Source of the DNA: Ruminococcus sp. UBA3286
GTDB lineage: Bacteria; Bacillota; Clostridia; Oscillospirales; Ruminococcaceae
Assembly: GCA_002362135.1 (NCBI GenBank)
Contig: DETO01000072.1
Coordinates: 1 to 19,488, forward strand
Length of the DNA stretch: 19,488 bases
Direction: 5' to 3'
In this document: piece by piece, positions 6,009 through 12,183 of the stretch
Position numbering within the stretch: the first letter of the stretch is position 1
Layout of the letters: each line of letters begins with the position of its first letter
Position numbers and translations under genes: made by a program
The notes under the pieces: model-generated
What the model was told of the DNA's origin: nothing
The model's database searches: none
Seen by the model: only the letters and a program-made list of their open reading frames with translations

Positions 6009-7829
6009 TTACTGCTTTGCACGAACCTTTGCGCGCTGTGAGTTGCTGAGAATTCTCTTGCGGATTCTAAGACTTTCGGGGGTAACTTCCAAAAGTTCGT
6101 CGTCGGCAAGGAATTCAAGGCAGTCCTCAAGGCTGAGGATTCTGTGGGGAACAAGTCTGAGCGCGTCGTCGCTTCCGCTTGCTCGCGTATTTGTAAGATG
6201 CTTTCTCTTGCATACGTTTACAACCAGATCGTCGCTTTTCGGTGATGCGCCTACTATCATTCCCTCATACACCTGAGTGCCTGCCGGAATAAACAGCTGA
6301 CCGCGTTCCTGAGCGTTATAAAGACCGTATGTTACCGCTTCGCCCGTCTCAAAGGAAACAAGAGAACCCGTGCTGCGGCGATCGATATCGCCCTTATACG
6401 GCTGATAATCCTCAAAAACATGGCTCATTATGCCCTCACCCTTCGTATCTGTGAGGAATTCGCTCTTATAGCCGAAAAGACCTCTTGCAGGCACGAGGAA
6501 TTCAATTCTCATGCGGCTGCCCTGCGGATGCATGGAAACAAGTTCACCCTTGCGGCTGCCCATTTTCTCCATTACCGAGCCTACGCAGTCTTCGGGAACG
6601 TCGATAACAAGGCGCTCGATAGGTTCAAGACGTCTGCCGTCCTCACCCTCTTTAAACAGTACGCGCGGAGTTGAAACCGCAAGTTCATAACCCTCACGGC
6701 GCATATTTTCAATAAGAATAGAAAGGTGCATTTCTCCTCTTCCGGCAACGCGGAACGAATCCGTAGATTCGGTTTCCTCAACGCGAAGCGAAACGTCTTT
6801 GAGCAATTCTTTAAACAATCTCTCGCGAAGCTGACGGGAAGTTACAAATTTGCCCTCTCTGCCTGCAAACGGGCTGTCGTTTACCGAGAATGTCATTTCA
6901 ACAGTCGGCTCGGAAATTTTCACGAACGGCAGCGGTTCGGGATTATCGACAGCGCATATCGTATCGCCTATAGTTATGCCGTCAATGCCCGATATCCACA
7001 CAATATCGCCCATTTGAGCCGATTCAACGGGAACGCGGTTAAGTCCCTGAATCTGCAAAAGCGAAACTATTTTTGAATTGTAATTCTTCTTTGAGCCTGT
7101 ATAATCGCAGACTGTTACCTGCTGATTCACCTTGATATTGCCGCGGACGATTCTTCCTATTCCGATACGTCCCACATATTCGTTGTAGTCGATAGAAGAA
7201 ATAAGCATCTGGAGCGGCTCTGTCTCGTCGCCCTTAGGCGGCTCGATATAGTTGATGATAGTATCGAAAAGCGGCTTCAGATCAGTGCCTGCTTCATACT
7301 GACTGAGAGAAGCCGTTCCGCTGCGTCCGGAACAGAAAAGAATTGGCGATTCAAGCTGTTCTTCGCTGGCGTCGAGATCAAGGAGAAGTTCGAGAACTTC
7401 GTCTCCTATTTCATCAAGACGAGCGTCGGGACGGTCGATCTTGTTTACAACAACAATTATCTTATGCCCCATTTCAAGAGCCTTCGAAAGTACGAATCTC
7501 GTCTGCGGCATAGGGCCTTCCGCCGCGTCAACGAGCAGCAGAACGCCGTCCACCATTTCAAGAACGCGCTCAACCTCGCCGCCGAAATCGGCGTGTCCGG
7601 GCGTATCTATAATATTTATCTTTATATCGTTATACATTACGGACGTATTTTTAGCAAGGATCGTGATACCGCGCTCGCGCTCGATGTCGTTGGAGTCCAT
7701 AACTCGCTCCGCAACCGCCTGATTTTCGCGGAAAACGCCGCCCTGCTTGAGCATTTCGTCGACAAGCGTGGTCTTGCCGTGGTCAACGTGTGCAATAATT
7801 GCAATGTTTCTTAAATCTTCTCTGATCAT
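6009..7829 (-). CDS. typA: Ribosome-associated GTPase TypA/BipA
   Basis: A 606-residue translational GTPase of the TypA/BipA family, which binds the ribosome and supports 50S assembly and growth under cold or other stress. The GTPase motifs are all present: P-loop AHVDHGKT (13-20), switch I RERGITI, DTPGHADFGGEV (G3) and NKIDRPDA (G4). EF-G-like domains II and III follow (GRIGIGRIVRG; RVAGRGEMHLSILIENMRREGYEL), then the EF-G V-like domain (PIERLVIDVPEDCVGSVMEKMG). Last comes the TypA-specific C-terminal domain (AVTYGLYNAQERGQLFIPAGTQVYEGMIVG). Length is normal. AGGAGG lies at proper distance from the ATG. It lies 24 bases after a YcxB-like gene, too close for a separate promoter, so it seems to be the last gene of a five-gene operon. 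Confidence 0.97.
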   Translation of the reverse strand: MIREDLRNIAIIAHVDHGKTTLVDEMLKQGGVFRENQAVAERVMDSNDIERERGITILAKNTSVMYNDIKINIIDTPGHADFGGEVERVLEMVDGVLLLVDAAEGPMPQTRFVLSKALEMGHKIIVVVNKIDRPDARLDEIGDEVLELLLDLDASEEQLESPILFCSGRSGTASLSQYEAGTDLKPLFDTIINYIEPPKGDETEPLQMLISSIDYNEYVGRIGIGRIVRGNIKVNQQVTVCDYTGSKKNYNSKIVSLLQIQGLNRVPVESAQMGDIVWISGIDGITIGDTICAVDNPEPLPFVKISEPTVEMTFSVNDSPFAGREGKFVTSRQLRERLFKELLKDVSLRVEETESTDSFRVAGRGEMHLSILIENMRREGYELAVSTPRVLFKEGEDGRRLEPIERLVIDVPEDCVGSVMEKMGSRKGELVSMHPQGSRMRIEFLVPARGLFGYKSEFLTDTKGEGIMSHVFEDYQPYKGDIDRRSTGSLVSFETGEAVTYGLYNAQERGQLFIPAGTQVYEGMIVGASPKSDDLVVNVCKRKHLTNTRASGSDDALRLVPHRILSLEDCLEFLADDELLEVTPESLRIRKRILSNSQRAKVRAKQ

Positions 7830-7853
7830 TTTTATATTCCTCCTGAAAATTAA

Positions 7854-8375
7854 TTAGAATGCGGATTTAAATTTATCTCCGAGATTATCGGTTAAGATCT
7901 GTCTTAATTCTTCGACAGATCCCTCGGTTATGTCGGATTTCAACAGGTATTCCTTTTGCCTGATTGAAATGTATGAAATTGTAAAATATTTCTCCTTCTC
8001 CTCGGCTTCTTTGATGCTGCTGAATGGGAAACTGTGGGAGTAATCCATTTTACCGTTAAAAGTGTCCACTTTTATTCCCTCGCCCGATATGGTGAAGCTG
8101 ATGCGCAGTTTTTTTCGTTTTGCGCGCCATGCCCTCACGGACGGTATCGAAAATATCATCGAACGAACTACAATAAAAGCGCACAGCAGAACTAAGTAGA
8201 ACCATATTTCACGCGCCATTCTGCCCAGAAATCCGAAAAACCACAACTCATATAAATAACATATAATATATGCAAGATATGCCGCGCTTATAATTTTGCC
8301 TATCCAGTATCTCGCGCTGTGAAAATGTACAGTTCGGAAATATTGTTTTGATAATGCCAAATCAAATTTCACCAT
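7854..8375 (-). CDS. YcxB-like membrane protein (paralogue 1)
   Basis: A 173-residue protein with a short N-terminal cytosolic part, two hydrophobic segments at about 26-50 and 58-76, a basic patch (RAWRAKRKKLR, 82-92), and a C-terminal soluble domain. The C-terminal domain (FTISGEGIKVDT...FPFSSIKEAEEKEKYFTISYI...EYLLKSDITEGSVEELRQILTDNLGDKFK) has the layout of the YcxB-like family, whose function is unknown. The same ending occurs in the two paralogues at 9023 and 9544; this copy is the most divergent. An AGGGGA ribosome binding site precedes the ATG. It sits between another membrane protein gene and typA in the same transcript. Confidence 0.72.
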   Translation of the reverse strand: MVKFDLALSKQYFRTVHFHSARYWIGKIISAAYLAYIICYLYELWFFGFLGRMAREIWFYLVLLCAFIVVRSMIFSIPSVRAWRAKRKKLRISFTISGEGIKVDTFNGKMDYSHSFPFSSIKEAEEKEKYFTISYISIRQKEYLLKSDITEGSVEELRQILTDNLGDKFKSAF

Positions 8376-8385
8376 AATTTTCCCC

Positions 8386-9018
8386 TCATCTCGCCGACAA
8401 ACGCTGTAGATTCATCTCCAGAATACCGGAATTTATAAAATCTTTAGGTATGCGTATCTTCTTTGTAAACACTGTCAGCATATTTCTCTCAACCGAATTG
8501 CACTGCTTCAATCGGACTTTGGCAATGATATATTTCTTCTTGCTTTTAACGCTGAATACTTTTTCAACATAATGCCCGCAATTAAGAGCAGGAGCGCTCA
8601 TAACAAAATTATCAAAATCAATTTCATTCTCAAACGTTTTCATTCGTTTCGCAGCCTTGAACCACTCAAAAAATATTTTTACGCCGTTTACATCAGAATA
8701 CTGCCCGCCGAAAAGTTTGGGATTCATAAAAATATTGCCGAGATTTATATAAATAAACGTTCCGTTGTCAGCCGCGACAAAGGCGTTAAAGCACCTGTCG
8801 GCTCTGATGGTAAGCTTGCATATTGCAATAATATATAATATCATTGTCATCAAAAATAACCAGCTTGCAATTTCGGGTTCGCCTGATATTATAATTGCGG
8901 CAGCAAACAATGTGCATAGAATCAACGCAATAACAACAAACAATATGACCAACAGCGGCTTTGCTTTTATAAATTGCGAACCGAGCTTTTCGATTTCAGA
9001 AGTGCGGCATATCATCAT
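8386..9018 (-). CDS. Membrane protein of unknown function
   Basis: A 210-residue protein with two adjacent membrane segments (about 23-48 LLVILFVVIALILCTLFAAAI and 51-70 ASWLFLMTMILYIIAI), followed by a soluble domain of about 140 residues. The soluble part includes RADRCFNAFVAADNGTFIYINL and a C-terminal TVFTKKIRIPKDFINSGILEMNL. It does not share the 'ELRQLLT..LG.KFK' ending of its neighbours, so it does not look like a fourth YcxB-like copy, although the two-helix-plus-soluble-domain layout is the same. I do not recognise a family. Spacing is 4 bases to the upstream gene and 10 to the downstream one, so it is part of the same operon. The start could be either of the two adjacent ATG codons. 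Confidence 0.7.
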   Translation of the reverse strand: MMICRTSEIEKLGSQFIKAKPLLVILFVVIALILCTLFAAAIIISGEPEIASWLFLMTMILYIIAICKLTIRADRCFNAFVAADNGTFIYINLGNIFMNPKLFGGQYSDVNGVKIFFEWFKAAKRMKTFENEIDFDNFVMSAPALNCGHYVEKVFSVKSKKKYIIAKVRLKQCNSVERNMLTVFTKKIRIPKDFINSGILEMNLQRLSAR

Positions 9019-9022
9019 AAAA

Positions 9023-9547
9023 TTATTTCCTTATTTTAAATTTGCTTCCAAGCTTGTCTGTAAGCAATTGGCGGAGTTCATCGGGAGTTCCGACGGTTAT
9101 TTCGGATTTTTTTATAACATACGCTCCCGAATTTTTTACACGTATTACAAAGAATTTGTCATTTTCCCGTGATGATTCGAAAACATCATAAAGGGATTCG
9201 TTAACGCCGTTTGTCGTTTGGGATTCGATCGTCGCTTTAAGCGAGATATCCCCGAATTCAAGAATTATATGGCTGTCGGGCTGTGATTCACTATACTTTT
9301 TAAACATTTTCTGCGGATTGAATAAAACATAATTAAATATGATATAAAAAAGTATTCCAAACCATGAAATTATGGCAAGCCCAGTAAAAAGATTGAAGAA
9401 ATTCTCTCCCATCAAAATGGTAAACATGGCAACAGCAGTACTTACAGCAGTAATTGCGAGCCACATCATTCGCTGATTAAAAGGTACGTAAATAAAAGGA
9501 ATTTCTTTAAAGTGTTCAATCGTATATGTTACATCAGCTCTGATCAT
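9023..9547 (-). CDS. YcxB-like membrane protein (paralogue 2)
   Basis: A 174-residue protein with two membrane segments (about 27-46 MMWLAITAVSTAVAMFTIL and 52-73 LFTGLAIISWFGILFYIIF), then a cytosolic YcxB-like domain. That domain runs from LEFGDISLKATIESQ through YDVFESSRENDKFFVIRVKNSGAYVIKKSEI to GTPDELRQLLTDKLGSKFKIR. It is close to the upstream copy: both contain IKKSEI.. GTP-ELRQLLT, and a 19-base identical DNA stretch occurs at 9099-9117 and 9626-9644, pointing to tandem duplication. Its start overlaps the stop of the upstream gene by four bases, which suggests translational coupling. The family's function is not known. Confidence 0.75.
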   Translation of the reverse strand: MIRADVTYTIEHFKEIPFIYVPFNQRMMWLAITAVSTAVAMFTILMGENFFNLFTGLAIISWFGILFYIIFNYVLFNPQKMFKKYSESQPDSHIILEFGDISLKATIESQTTNGVNESLYDVFESSRENDKFFVIRVKNSGAYVIKKSEITVGTPDELRQLLTDKLGSKFKIRK

Positions 9548-10077
9548 ATCATTCTCCTTATTTTGAAACTATTGCCCAGATTTTCCGTCAGCAGTTGGCG
9601 TAGTTCTTCGGGAGTTCCGTTGATTATTTCGGATTTTTTTATAATGTGCGCCGATGTTCTTGAAATGTATATAACGAACCACTCTCGATTTTCAATTGCC
9701 TTGAAGCACATACTGTAGCTTAATCGCTGATGTGAATTATTAGTATCGCCGCATTCATCAATAGTAAAGCCATTTTCATCAAAAGTGCAGTTGATAACAT
9801 TGTTGGGATATGTGCGCTGATACCGCTTAAACAGCGTTTTTTCGTAAAAGAATGTGAGGTAAATGAGGAATAGAGCCGAAAGCAAGATAAATACCGCTTC
9901 AAGTCCCAAAGGCATATCAACATTTGCACCGTACTTTCCGGCGTTCAGTAAACGCCCTGCAAACGCAAGATTCAAGATGAATGTTGCATATAAAATAATT
10001 ATTACAGCGAAAGTTCTGCCGTTCCACACTATTTGCCTGAAATGCTTTACTGTATATCTTGTTTTAGATTTTAACAT
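9544..10077 (-). CDS. YcxB-like membrane protein (paralogue 3, first gene of operon)
   Basis: A 177-residue protein with two membrane segments (about 22-41 TFAVIIILYATFILNLAFAG and 56-77 LGLEAVFILLSALFLIYLTFFY) and a C-terminal YcxB-like domain (CTFDENGFTIDE...MCFKAIENREWFVIYISRTSAHIIKKSEIINGTPEELRQLLTENLGNSFKIR). AGGAG with a suitable gap precedes the ATG. It is the first gene of the apparent five-gene operon ending in typA. No convincing promoter is visible; TTCTGC-17-TATAAA just upstream is a weak candidate. The tRNA terminator at 10160 lies 80 bases upstream, so the operon needs its own promoter in that gap or read-through. Confidence 0.75.
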   Translation of the reverse strand: MLKSKTRYTVKHFRQIVWNGRTFAVIIILYATFILNLAFAGRLLNAGKYGANVDMPLGLEAVFILLSALFLIYLTFFYEKTLFKRYQRTYPNNVINCTFDENGFTIDECGDTNNSHQRLSYSMCFKAIENREWFVIYISRTSAHIIKKSEIINGTPEELRQLLTENLGNSFKIRRMI

Positions 10078-10159
10078 GGTATTACTCCTATTGCAGAATT
10101 TATATATTTCTGAACTTTACCGCAGAATTTCCGTACAAATCCGCTTTTTTTCCGGGCAT

Positions 10160-10186
10160 AAAAAAATCCGCCTGTCAAACAGCGGA
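10160..10186 (-). terminator. Terminator of the tRNA-Tyr transcript
   Basis: On the minus strand TCCGC and GCGGA pair around a loop containing a further TG/CA pairing, followed by seven T. It lies about 25 bases after the tRNA-Tyr 3' end. Confidence 0.8.
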
Positions 10187-10210
10187 GTTACTGAGGATAT
10201 TTAAAAGAAC

Positions 10211-10296
10211 TGGTGGGAGAGGATGGATTCGGACCATCGAAGCTGAAAAGCAACAGATTTACAGTCTGCCCCCTTTGGCCACTCGGGAACTCTCCC
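10211..10296 (-). tRNA. tRNA-Tyr (anticodon GTA)
   Basis: The minus strand reads GGGAGAG at the 5' end and pairs with CTCTCCC before A and an encoded CCA. The anticodon loop in GCAGACTGTAAATCTGT gives GTA. The gene is 86 bases and has the long variable arm expected of bacterial tRNA-Tyr. The T-arm GGTCCGAATCC is present. Confidence 0.96.
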
Positions 10297-10334
10297 ATTC
10301 AGATTCATAACATTTATCGGCAATACCGATAAAT

Positions 10335-10410
10335 TGGAGCTGGTGGACGGACTCGAACCCCCGACCTGCTGATTACAAATCAGCTGCTCTACCAACTGAG
10401 CTACACCAGC
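10335..10410 (-). tRNA. tRNA-Thr (anticodon TGT)
   Basis: The acceptor arms GCTGGTG and CACCAGC pair exactly, with discriminator T and encoded CCA. The D-arm TAGCTCAGTTGGTAGAGCA, the anticodon arm GCTGA-TTTGTAA-TCAGC (anticodon TGT) and the T-arm GGGGGTTCGAGTCC are all clear. The gene is 76 bases. Confidence 0.96.
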
Positions 10411-10425
10411 TTAACTGACTTATTA

Positions 10426-10454
10426 ATTATATCATACTTTTTCTGATTTGTCAA
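10426..10454 (-). promoter_or_regulatory. Promoter of tRNA-Thr
   Basis: On the minus strand a perfect TTGACA (10454-10449) and TATAAT (10431-10426) are separated by 17 bases and lie 16 bases before the mature tRNA-Thr 5' end. tRNA-Thr and tRNA-Tyr can thus be transcribed independently of tRNA-Pro. Confidence 0.9.
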
Positions 10455-10459
10455 GCCTT

Positions 10460-10479
10460 TTTTTGAAATTTTTCAAAAA
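10460..10479. repeat. AT-rich inverted repeat between tRNA-Pro and tRNA-Thr
   Basis: TTTTTGAAA and TTTCAAAAA pair exactly around TT, just upstream of the tRNA-Thr promoter. It might weakly end the tRNA-Pro transcript, but no T-run follows the stem on the minus strand. Confidence 0.35.
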
Positions 10480-10529
10480 TTTTTTAAAGCATTTCAAAAA
10501 ACATACAAAAACTGCAAGCGTTATGCAAA

Positions 10530-10606
10530 TGGTCGAGGCGACAGGACTCGAACCTGCGGCATCTTGCTCCCAAAGCAAGCACTCTACCAAACTGAGCTAC
10601 GCCTCG
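10530..10606 (-). tRNA. tRNA-Pro (anticodon TGG)
   Basis: The acceptor arms CGAGGCG and CGCCTCG pair, with discriminator A and encoded CCA. The anticodon arm CTTGC-TTTGGGA-GCAAG gives TGG. The D-arm TAGCTCAGTTTGGTAGAGTG and the T-arm CAGGTTCGAGTCCTG are clear. The gene is 77 bases. Confidence 0.96.
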
Positions 10607-10639
10607 GACATTTCCCATACTGTCCTTGACAGCTTTTAT

Positions 10640-10668
10640 ATTATACCAGATAGGCTTGAAATTGTCAA
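10640..10668 (-). promoter_or_regulatory. Promoter of tRNA-Pro
   Basis: A perfect TTGACA (10668-10663), 17-base spacer and TATAAT (10645-10640) on the minus strand lie 34 bases before the mature tRNA-Pro 5' end. Confidence 0.9.
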
Positions 10669-10743
10669 GCATTTTTTTGCAATTTGTAACATTCTACAAA
10701 TTCAATCAAGATACGGCGGCAATTTGCCGCAATAATTACAAAA

Positions 10744-10766
10744 ATAAAAAAGGGCATTGCTGCCCT
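10744..10766 (-). terminator. Terminator of the acidic membrane protein gene
   Basis: AGGGCA and TGCCCT pair around a four-base loop; on the minus strand the stem runs into TTTTTTATTTT, nine bases after the stop codon. Confidence 0.88.
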
Positions 10767-10774
10767 CTTTAAAA

Positions 10775-11059
10775 TTATTCCTTATCTTCGGAAACTTCTT
10801 CCTCAGCTTCTTCCTCAACTGTTTCAGCTTCTGCATCTGCATCAGTCTCTTCGGCAGCCTTATCGGCGTCAGCTTCGTCAAGTTCGTCTGAAAGGGCAAA
10901 ACTTACATCCTCATCTGTATCGTAAGGATCGGGATAATCAAACATATCATCATCATCGTAATCAGGCTCGGAATTTTTGCTCTTGATTACCTTTGCAGCA
11001 ACTACGCCGACTGCAACAGCAGCTCCGGTGATAAGAAGTCCGGCTAAAATCTTATTCAT
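10775..11059 (-). CDS. Small membrane-anchored protein with highly acidic tail
   Basis: A 94-residue protein (MNKILAGLLITGAAVAVGVVAAKVIKSKN...). Residues 3-25 form one hydrophobic, glycine/alanine-rich membrane segment, followed by a short basic KVIKSK patch that should sit in the cytosol. The rest, about 65 residues, is almost entirely Asp, Glu, Ala and Ser, with a DYDDDDMFDYPDPYDTDED cluster and an EEEAEEEVSEDKE end, probably unstructured. No known family is recognised. I choose the ATG at 11059 because AGAGG lies just before it and the membrane segment then starts at the N-terminus; an ATG at 11101 has no such signal. It has its own promoter and terminator, so it is a single-gene unit. Confidence 0.72.
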   Translation of the reverse strand: MNKILAGLLITGAAVAVGVVAAKVIKSKNSEPDYDDDDMFDYPDPYDTDEDVSFALSDELDEADADKAAEETDADAEAETVEEEAEEEVSEDKE

Positions 11060-11201
11060 TTTTATTCCTCTTTTCTTCGCAAGAACATTCGCCCGCAGCA
11101 ATGCAGAGCGTGTATTATCGAAACGCTTGCGAACGACTCCGATAAATTTCTATATGCAGCTTTCAAAAAGCCTTTATAAAACTTTTAAAAGCTACTCTTA
11201 T

Positions 11202-11230
11202 ATTATATCACACTTTTTTTCGAATTTCAA
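11202..11230 (-). promoter_or_regulatory. Promoter of the acidic membrane protein gene
   Basis: On the minus strand TTGAAA (11230-11225), a 17-base spacer and TATAAT (11207-11202) form a good sigma-A promoter right after the rsmE stop codon. The predicted leader is about 135 bases and contains the inverted repeat CTTGCGAA (11126-11133) / TTCGCAAG (11076-11083), which could fold just before the ribosome binding site. Confidence 0.75.
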
Positions 11231-11234
11231 CCTT

Positions 11235-11954
11235 TTACATATTATTTGTTAAAAATAGCAAAATTGAGAGGGCTGTTATTGGTGCTGTTTCACAACGAAG
11301 TATGCGTTTCCCAAGCCATATCCTTTCCGCGCCCGCTTCATCAGCCATGCGGACTTCCTCCTCGTCGAATCCGCCCTCGCTGCCGATGACTACGCCTATC
11401 TTCTTCGCGCCGTCAAAATTCACCTCGCTGAACGGACTTCCACCCTGCTCGTACAAAAACAGCGTTTTATCCATTCCGCGCATCTGCTCCAGCGCGTTTT
11501 TATAGCTGATTATCGGCGAAACATCGGGTATTATCCCACGTCCCGACTGCTTTGCGGCCTCCTCGGCGATCTTATTCAGGCGCGCCGTTTTCTTCCCAAA
11601 TTCTTTCTCGTTCGGGCGCGATATGCATCGCCGCGTAAGCACGGGAACGATGTGCGAAACGCCAAGTTCCACGCTTTTCTGAACGATAAATTCCAGCTTG
11701 TCCAGCTTCGGAACAGCCTGAAACAGCGTTATTTCCACATTCGGCTCAGCCTCGCAGGGAATCTTCCCCACAACGGCGGCAGTTACGCTGTCCTCCGTTA
11801 TCCGCGATATTTCGCAGTTATAATCGATTCCGCCGCAGCATACGGTTATTTCTTCCCCGACGCGCATTCTCAACGATCTGCCGATATGCCGCGCATTTTC
11901 TCCCGTCAGTAAAATTTCTTTATCATCAGCTTCATTAACAAAAAATCTCGGCAT
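11235..11954 (-). CDS. rsmE: 16S rRNA (uracil(1498)-N3)-methyltransferase
   Basis: RsmE methylates N3 of U1498 in helix 44 of 16S rRNA in the 30S subunit, using S-adenosylmethionine. The 239-residue protein starts MPRFFV and has the N-terminal PUA-like RNA-binding domain (HIGRSLRMRVGEEITVCCGG). The SPOUT methyltransferase domain follows, with ITLFQAVPKLDKLEFIVQKSVELGV, RWxxI-type region SRPNEKEFGKKTARLNKIAEEAAKQSGR, IGSEGGFDEEEV, and the C-terminal knot motif LGKRILRCETAPITAL. The usual motif is GPEGG; here Ser replaces Pro. The start at 11954 is fixed by GGGAGGG eight bases upstream; an in-frame ATG at 11978 lacks this. The gene often follows prmA, but here it stands alone, divergent from the GH9 gene. 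Confidence 0.95.
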   Translation of the reverse strand: MPRFFVNEADDKEILLTGENARHIGRSLRMRVGEEITVCCGGIDYNCEISRITEDSVTAAVVGKIPCEAEPNVEITLFQAVPKLDKLEFIVQKSVELGVSHIVPVLTRRCISRPNEKEFGKKTARLNKIAEEAAKQSGRGIIPDVSPIISYKNALEQMRGMDKTLFLYEQGGSPFSEVNFDGAKKIGVVIGSEGGFDEEEVRMADEAGAERIWLGKRILRCETAPITALSILLFLTNNM

Positions 11955-11987
11955 ATACGCGCCCTCCCAAATCATCATATACTAATA

Positions 11988-12016
11988 ATTATATCATCTT
12001 TTTTGCAGTTACGCAA
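11988..12016 (-). promoter_or_regulatory. rsmE promoter
   Basis: On the minus strand TTGCGT (12016-12011), a 17-base spacer and TATAAT (11993-11988) lie 34 bases before the rsmE ATG. The -35 box is moderately matched. Confidence 0.65.
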
Positions 12017-12122
12017 CCCTGTCAGCCTGCACAAGAAATAGGCAGTTTTTTTGATAAATACGCCGAAATTATGGAAAATAATGCGTTTGTACATAAAATG
12101 TTAATGATTTTTATACAAAATA

Positions 12123-12177
12123 TGCTATAATATAATTGAATGGTTATTTTTTAATAACGAAATGTTACGAAAGGAAG
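12123..12177 (+). promoter_or_regulatory. Promoter, 5' UTR hairpin and RBS of the first GH9 gene
   Basis: TGCTATAAT (12123-12131) is an extended -10 box; a second overlapping TATAAT follows at 12131. The -35 region is poor. The leader holds a 6-bp stem GTTATT (12143-12148) / AATAAC (12153-12158) with a TTTT loop, and the ribosome binding site AAAGGAAG (12170-12177) lies six bases before the ATG at 12184. Confidence 0.65.
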
Positions 12178-12183
12178 ATATTC

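Noticed and set aside
10201..10672. Small minus-strand reading frames over 10201-10395 and 10484-10672
   Set aside because: They cover tRNA-Tyr, tRNA-Thr and tRNA-Pro, which are structural RNA genes.
12136..12183. Upstream in-frame ATG for the first GH9 gene
   Set aside because: It overlaps the second -10-like TATAAT and would bury the signal peptide behind 16 extra residues; AAAGGAAG precedes the ATG at 12184.
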